Shown: piece after piece, positions 22,055 to 24,426 of the stretch
Layout: the number at the start of each line of letters is the position of its first letter
Numbering within the stretch: position 1 is the stretch's first letter
Origin: Bacilli bacterium
Lineage (GTDB): Bacteria > Bacillota_I > Bacilli_A > RF39 > UBA660
Length of the DNA: 24,426 nucleotides
Assembly: GCA_017519965.1 (NCBI GenBank)
Contig: JAFWRK010000057.1
Span: forward strand, 1 to 24,426
Direction of reading: 5' to 3'
Program-made: the position numbers and the translations under genes
The notes under the pieces: model-generated
Told to the model about the DNA's origin: nothing
The model's database searches: none
The model's input: only the letters and a program-made list of their open reading frames with translations

Positions 22055-22659
22055 TCTTTAGCCCCTCCTAGTTCAGCAGCTTGGACAACTTCTTTATCTT
22101 GCATTCCATGTTCTTCTGCCATTTTTCTTAACTCTTCACTTTTTTCATCTAATTCATTCTGAGCTAATACTTTTTTACGCATATCTTTTCTCCAAGCATC
22201 TGAATCTTCCCAATTATGTGCTTTTAAATATCCGTCCATATTTTCATATTCTGTAAATTGCAGAACTCTTCCTGTTTGATAATCATTAGTATTTATATTG
22301 AACATATAAATACCGGTATCAAAATCCATATTCTCTTTAATATAATCTGCAATATCATCATAATCATAATAATAATGTTCATAATCTTGAGTTCTATGGG
22401 TTTCTGGAGTCATAACTTCTTTATGGAAATCCCAAGCCATTTGATTAATTTCTATATTATCTTGTACTCGGTTTACTAAAGCTTTTCCTCCACCAATTAC
22501 TAGAGTTGTCGCAACTGCAATAACTACTGCATACATCTTTAAAAATTTAATGAAATTAGATTTTTTCATTTTAATTCTCTTTTCAGGAGTTCTTTGTCCA
22601 TTACTTCCTTGTAGAGATTGTCTTCTTAAACGTTCTTCATATTGATTAGTACCATTCAT
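22051..22659 (-). CDS. Single-TM membrane protein of unknown function
   Basis: A 202-residue protein. The first 37 residues are polar and basic (EERLRRQSLQGSNGQRTPEK), followed by one membrane helix at about 40-62 (FLKMYAVVIAVATTLVIGGG); with the positive N-terminus inside, the remaining 140 residues would be outside. That part has a Tyr/Asp cluster (YEHYYYDYDDIADYI, about 93-107), a DTGIYMFNINTNDYQTGRVLQF strand region, and an acidic helical C-terminus. It has no cysteine and no motif I recognise. ATG at 22659 follows GAGGTGAT. It shares a promoter with the DUF1292 gene and is divergent from spoIVB. I cannot assign a function. Confidence 0.75.
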   Translation of the reverse strand: MNGTNQYEERLRRQSLQGSNGQRTPEKRIKMKKSNFIKFLKMYAVVIAVATTLVIGGGKALVNRVQDNIEINQMAWDFHKEVMTPETHRTQDYEHYYYDYDDIADYIKENMDFDTGIYMFNINTNDYQTGRVLQFTEYENMDGYLKAHNWEDSDAWRKDMRKKVLAQNELDEKSEELRKMAEEHGMQDKEVVQAAELGGAKE

Positions 22660-22677
22660 ACTATCACCTCTATTATT

Positions 22678-22706
22678 AATATAATATTATTAAGGATTAA
22701 AGTCAA
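22678..22706 (-). promoter_or_regulatory. SigA-type promoter of the minus-strand pair
   Basis: Read on the minus strand: -35 TTGACT (22706-22701), 17 bases, then -10 TATATT (22683-22678), followed by GAGGTGAT and ATG 22659. It is one of the few classical two-box promoters here. Confidence 0.72.
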
Positions 22707-22736
22707 AGAATTGGTGTTTATATAATGTAAAGTTAA

Positions 22737-22765
22737 GTATAATTTTTAGTATTTTGGGTATTCTA
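22737..22765 (+). promoter_or_regulatory. Candidate forespore (SigG/SigF-like) promoter of spoIVB
   Basis: GTATA (22737-22741), 17 bases, then TATTCTA (22759-22765). This fits the SigG pattern GHATR, about 18 bases, CATnnTA with one mismatch. spoIVB is a forespore gene in Bacillus, so such a promoter is expected. No SigA or extended -10 box fits in the right place. Confidence 0.4.
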
Positions 22766-22781
22766 TTAAAGAGGTGAGTAG

Positions 22782-23735
22782 ATGAAAAGAATAATATTTC
22801 TAATCATACTATTATTATTACCATTTAATATCTATGCATACTCAAATAGATTAATTGTTGGAGGAGAACAAATTGGTATAGAAATACATTCTAATGGAGT
22901 GTATATTATAGATTTTTATAATGATAAGACAGAAAAAACATTTAAAAGAGGAGATAAAATAATATCTATTAATGATACTAATATTTTTTCTATTAATGAT
23001 TTTAATTCTATTATTAATAAAGCTGGAACTTATAATATTACTATTAAAAGAAATAATAAAACTTATAAATATGATTTAGATGTATATTTAGAAAATGATA
23101 AAGTAAAGACTGGTTTATACTTAAAAGATGAAATATATGGAATTGGTACATTATCTTATATAGATCCAGAAACTAAAGTTTATGCATCTTTAGGACATGA
23201 AATATTAGAATCTAATTCTAATACAATATTTGATACTAGAAATGGTTATATTTATAATTCTAATATTTTAAATATAGAGAAAAATAATAAGAATCAAATA
23301 GGGGAGATTCATTCTTCTATTGGGAATGAAGTATTAGGTACTGTACTTAAGAATAAGACTAATGGCATATATGGTAAATTTACTAGTGTAATTAATACTG
23401 ATAATCTAATTGAAGTTGGGAATAGTTCTGAAATAAAGAAAGGAAAGGCAACTTTATTTATAGAATTAGATAATGATACTAAAAAAGAATATGACATTAA
23501 TATTATTAATATAGATGAATCTGATCCAGTTAAGAATATTTATTTTGAAATAACTGATGATCTATTACTTAATAAAACTGGAGGTATTATACAAGGAATG
23601 AGTGGTACTCCTATTATTCAAAATAATAAAATAATTGGAGCAGTTAATTATGTAGTAATTGATGACTATAATAAGGGTTATGGAGTATTTATAGAGAAAA
23701 TGTTAAAAGAGGGAGATAAACTTTTAGAATCCTAA
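22782..23735 (+). CDS. spoIVB: SpoIVB serine peptidase (S55), forespore-to-mother-cell signal
   Basis: A 317-residue secreted or membrane-tethered protease. In Bacillus it is made in the forespore, acts between the two membranes and starts pro-SigK processing by cutting SpoIVFA. A signal sequence (1-19) is followed by a PDZ domain (about 22-105, with VGGEQIGIEI and FKRGDKIISIND) and the S55 peptidase domain. The catalytic triad can be placed as His139 (SLGHEI), Asp259 (EITDD) and Ser274 (QGMSGTP). The 15-residue Asp-Ser spacing matches Bacillus Asp363/Ser378. It is about 110 residues shorter than the Bacillus protein, mostly at the N-terminal end. ATG 22782 has AGAGGTGAG upstream. It is not next to recN or spo0A as in Bacillus; a small membrane gene and spoIIGA follow instead. 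Confidence 0.94.
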   Translation: MKRIIFLIILLLLPFNIYAYSNRLIVGGEQIGIEIHSNGVYIIDFYNDKTEKTFKRGDKIISINDTNIFSINDFNSIINKAGTYNITIKRNNKTYKYDLDVYLENDKVKTGLYLKDEIYGIGTLSYIDPETKVYASLGHEILESNSNTIFDTRNGYIYNSNILNIEKNNKNQIGEIHSSIGNEVLGTVLKNKTNGIYGKFTSVINTDNLIEVGNSSEIKKGKATLFIELDNDTKKEYDINIINIDESDPVKNIYFEITDDLLLNKTGGIIQGMSGTPIIQNNKIIGAVNYVVIDDYNKGYGVFIEKMLKEGDKLLES

Positions 23736-23764
23736 AAGAATTTATTTCCTTTTTTTATTTTTAA

Positions 23765-23773
23765 TGATAAAAT
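23765..23773 (+). promoter_or_regulatory. Extended -10 candidate for the 106-residue membrane protein
   Basis: TGATAAAAT lies 33 bases before ATG 23807 with GAGAGGGA as ribosome site. The preceding T-rich stretch (23748-23761) with a weak AAAAGAA/TTTCTTTT-like arm may be a poor spoIVB terminator. Confidence 0.5.
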
Positions 23774-23806
23774 AGTTATAGATTATTAGTATAGAGAGGG
23801 ATTTAT

Positions 23807-24127
23807 ATGTATATTGATATTATTTTATTAATTGTTGGAATTATTTTAGTAGTAATGTTTTTTAAGAGATTTTCTTCATTTGTATTTTTTATGGCAATTG
23901 TAGATTTATTCTTAAGAATTCTAGCTTTTGTTAAAAACAATATTGGACTAAAAGATGTTGCGACTGTAATTGGTAAATATTTACCTGAAAATGTATTTGC
24001 GATTATAGAAAAATATACTTATTCAATACCATTATTATGTATGATTCTTAAATGGTGTTTTGTATTCTTAATGGCAATCTTCTTAGTATACATTGTAAAA
24101 ATATTTATTAATAAAAAGAAAATATAA
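23807..24127 (+). CDS. Small membrane protein of unknown function, between spoIVB and spoIIGA
   Basis: A 106-residue, very hydrophobic protein. Membrane segments are about 2-19, 25-43 (with a charged FKR before it) and 72-98; between them is an amphipathic section GLKDVATVIGKYLPENVFAIIEKYTY (about 47-72). The C-terminus KIFINKKKI is basic and so probably cytoplasmic. It has no catalytic motif. Its position among sporulation genes hints at, but does not prove, a sporulation role; it has its own -10 and a strong terminator, so it can be transcribed alone. Confidence 0.75.
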   Translation: MYIDIILLIVGIILVVMFFKRFSSFVFFMAIVDLFLRILAFVKNNIGLKDVATVIGKYLPENVFAIIEKYTYSIPLLCMILKWCFVFLMAIFLVYIVKIFINKKKI

Positions 24128-24149
24128 AACGACAAATTAGTCGTTTTTT
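24125..24149 (+). terminator. Intrinsic terminator before spoIIGA
   Basis: An 8-bp stem AAAACGAC/GTCGTTTT (24126-24133 and 24140-24147) with a 6-base loop and T-tract. The left arm overlaps the preceding TAA stop. Confidence 0.85.
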
Positions 24150-24176
24150 TCTTTGTATTATATTTTTGGTGATAGA

Positions 24177-24295
24177 ATGAAAATTTATATTGAATTAGTA
24201 TTTATATTAAATGTATTACTTGATTATATGATCTTATATGGTACAAAGAGATTGTTAAATAGAGATTGTTATAACTATAGAATTATAATTTCTAG
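24177..24295 (+). CDS. spoIIGA: Sporulation sigma-E processing peptidase SpoIIGA, N-terminus only
   Basis: Only the first 40 codons are present before the sequence breaks into foreign DNA. The visible part, MKIYIELVFILNVLLDYMIL then YGTKRLLNRDCYNYRIIIS, matches the start of SpoIIGA, in which Y-x-D/E-x5-N-x3-D-x2-L-L lies in the first membrane helix and a basic loop follows. SpoIIGA is an aspartic protease with five membrane helices that cuts pro-SigE in the mother cell. The catalytic domain is missing here because of the chimeric contig end, not because the gene is broken. ATG 24177 follows GGTGAT. In Bacillus, sigE and sigG lie directly downstream; they would be expected beyond the true end. 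Confidence 0.78.
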
Positions 24296-24306
24296 AGATC
24301 GGAAGA
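24296..24306. other. Illumina TruSeq adapter remnant at a chimeric junction
   Basis: AGATCGGAAGA matches the first 11 bases of the common TruSeq adapter read-through (AGATCGGAAGAGC). The left side is AT-rich spoIIGA and the right side is about 65% GC. The last 5 bases can also be read as part of the PII gene (Ile-Phe codons), which would give a small shared overlap. Confidence 0.85.
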
Positions 24307-24424
24307 TGCGTCCGTCGCCCACCTCGCCCGTGCGGGCGGAGGCCATAATGGCCTGGACCGCCGGCTCCACGAACTGGTCGCGGCACACGATGGTGATCTC
24401 GATCCGGGAAATGACATCGGTGGA
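24302..24424 (-). CDS. PII signal-transduction protein (GlnB/GlnK family) fragment from a different, GC-rich organism
   Basis: Read on the minus strand, 41 codons without a stop give a segment with IEITIVCRDQFVEPAVQAIM followed by ARTGEVGDGRIF. This matches the PII family after the T-loop: a strand V/I-E-I-x-V, helix x-V-x-x-A-V-x-x-I, and the signature A-R-T-G-E-I-G-D-G-K-I-F that contributes to the ATP site. PII trimers sense ATP/ADP and 2-oxoglutarate and control nitrogen metabolism. Base content and codon use (GGC, GTG, CGC, GCC) are unlike the rest of the window. The fragment is open at both ends. It should not be counted as a gene of this genome. Confidence 0.82.
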
Positions 24425-24426
24425 AT

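Noticed and set aside
22258..22479. Plus-strand hydrophobic frame inside the minus-strand membrane protein gene
   Set aside because: Ile-rich shadow of Asp/Tyr codons on the other strand; no ribosome site.
1..24295. Mycoplasma-type code (TGA as Trp) suggested by the low GC
   Set aside because: TGA ends genes at 8509-8511 and 10414-10416 at the expected protein ends, and Trp residues in conserved motifs are TGG.
24296..24426. Horizontal transfer or mobile element insertion at the GC switch
   Set aside because: No repeats, integrase or target duplication, and the adapter match at the break explains it as an artefact.

Overview
This is a compact, AT-rich chromosomal segment of a low-GC Firmicutes/Bacilli-type bacterium. 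Several things point to an uncultivated gut lineage with a small genome (an RF39-like member of the Bacilli is my inference, not something the sequence proves). They are the very low GC, AGA-dominated arginine codons, short intergenic gaps, Gram-positive housekeeping genes (mutS, nusB, xseA, xseB, murC) and two endospore genes (spoIVB and the start of spoIIGA). TGA is a real stop here (for example 8509-8511 and 10414-10416) and Trp is TGG, so the standard bacterial code applies and not the Mycoplasma code.

Layout. 1-2828: the 3' end of one FtsX-type permease and a complete ABC ATPase-permease fusion. 2919-6758: an AMP-forming acyl-CoA synthetase, the queuosine enzyme queH and murC, each in its own transcription unit. 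6819-6895: tRNA-Glu(CUC). 6984-8127: two lipoproteins built from repeated cysteine pairs. 8203-8812: a charged helical protein overlapping a thioredoxin unit. 8875-9513: a membrane-anchored unknown. 9565-14259: a tightly coupled patatin phospholipase plus heterodimeric ABC exporter operon. 14313-14977: a zinc-ribbon/TM2 protein, a short promoter-terminator unit and a 28-residue membrane peptide. 15002-15889 (minus): a divergent short-chain dehydrogenase. 16025-16837: a TPM-domain protein. 16896-19856: mutS and a small protein with mTERF-like helical repeats. 19890-21809: nusB-xseA-xseB. 21821-22659 (minus): a single-TM protein and a DUF1292 protein. 22782-24296: spoIVB, a small membrane protein and the first 40 codons of spoIIGA.

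Transcription is laid out very regularly. Most units end in an intrinsic terminator whose U-tract sits next to an extended -10 box (TGnTATAAT or TGnTAAAAT), which is then followed by a very short leader. Two promoters lie inside the upstream terminator hairpin (murC and the tRNA).

The last about 120 bases do not belong to this organism. At 24296-24306 there is an 11-base match to the start of the Illumina TruSeq adapter, followed by GC-rich DNA encoding a minus-strand fragment of a PII (GlnB/GlnK) protein. This is an assembly or library chimera, not a biological junction. The most interesting biological candidates are the mTERF-like protein beside nusB, the cysteine-pair lipoproteins, the dehydrogenase that has lost its catalytic lysine, and the phospholipase-exporter operon. 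I see no CRISPR array, transposon or phage, and no clearly new defence system.
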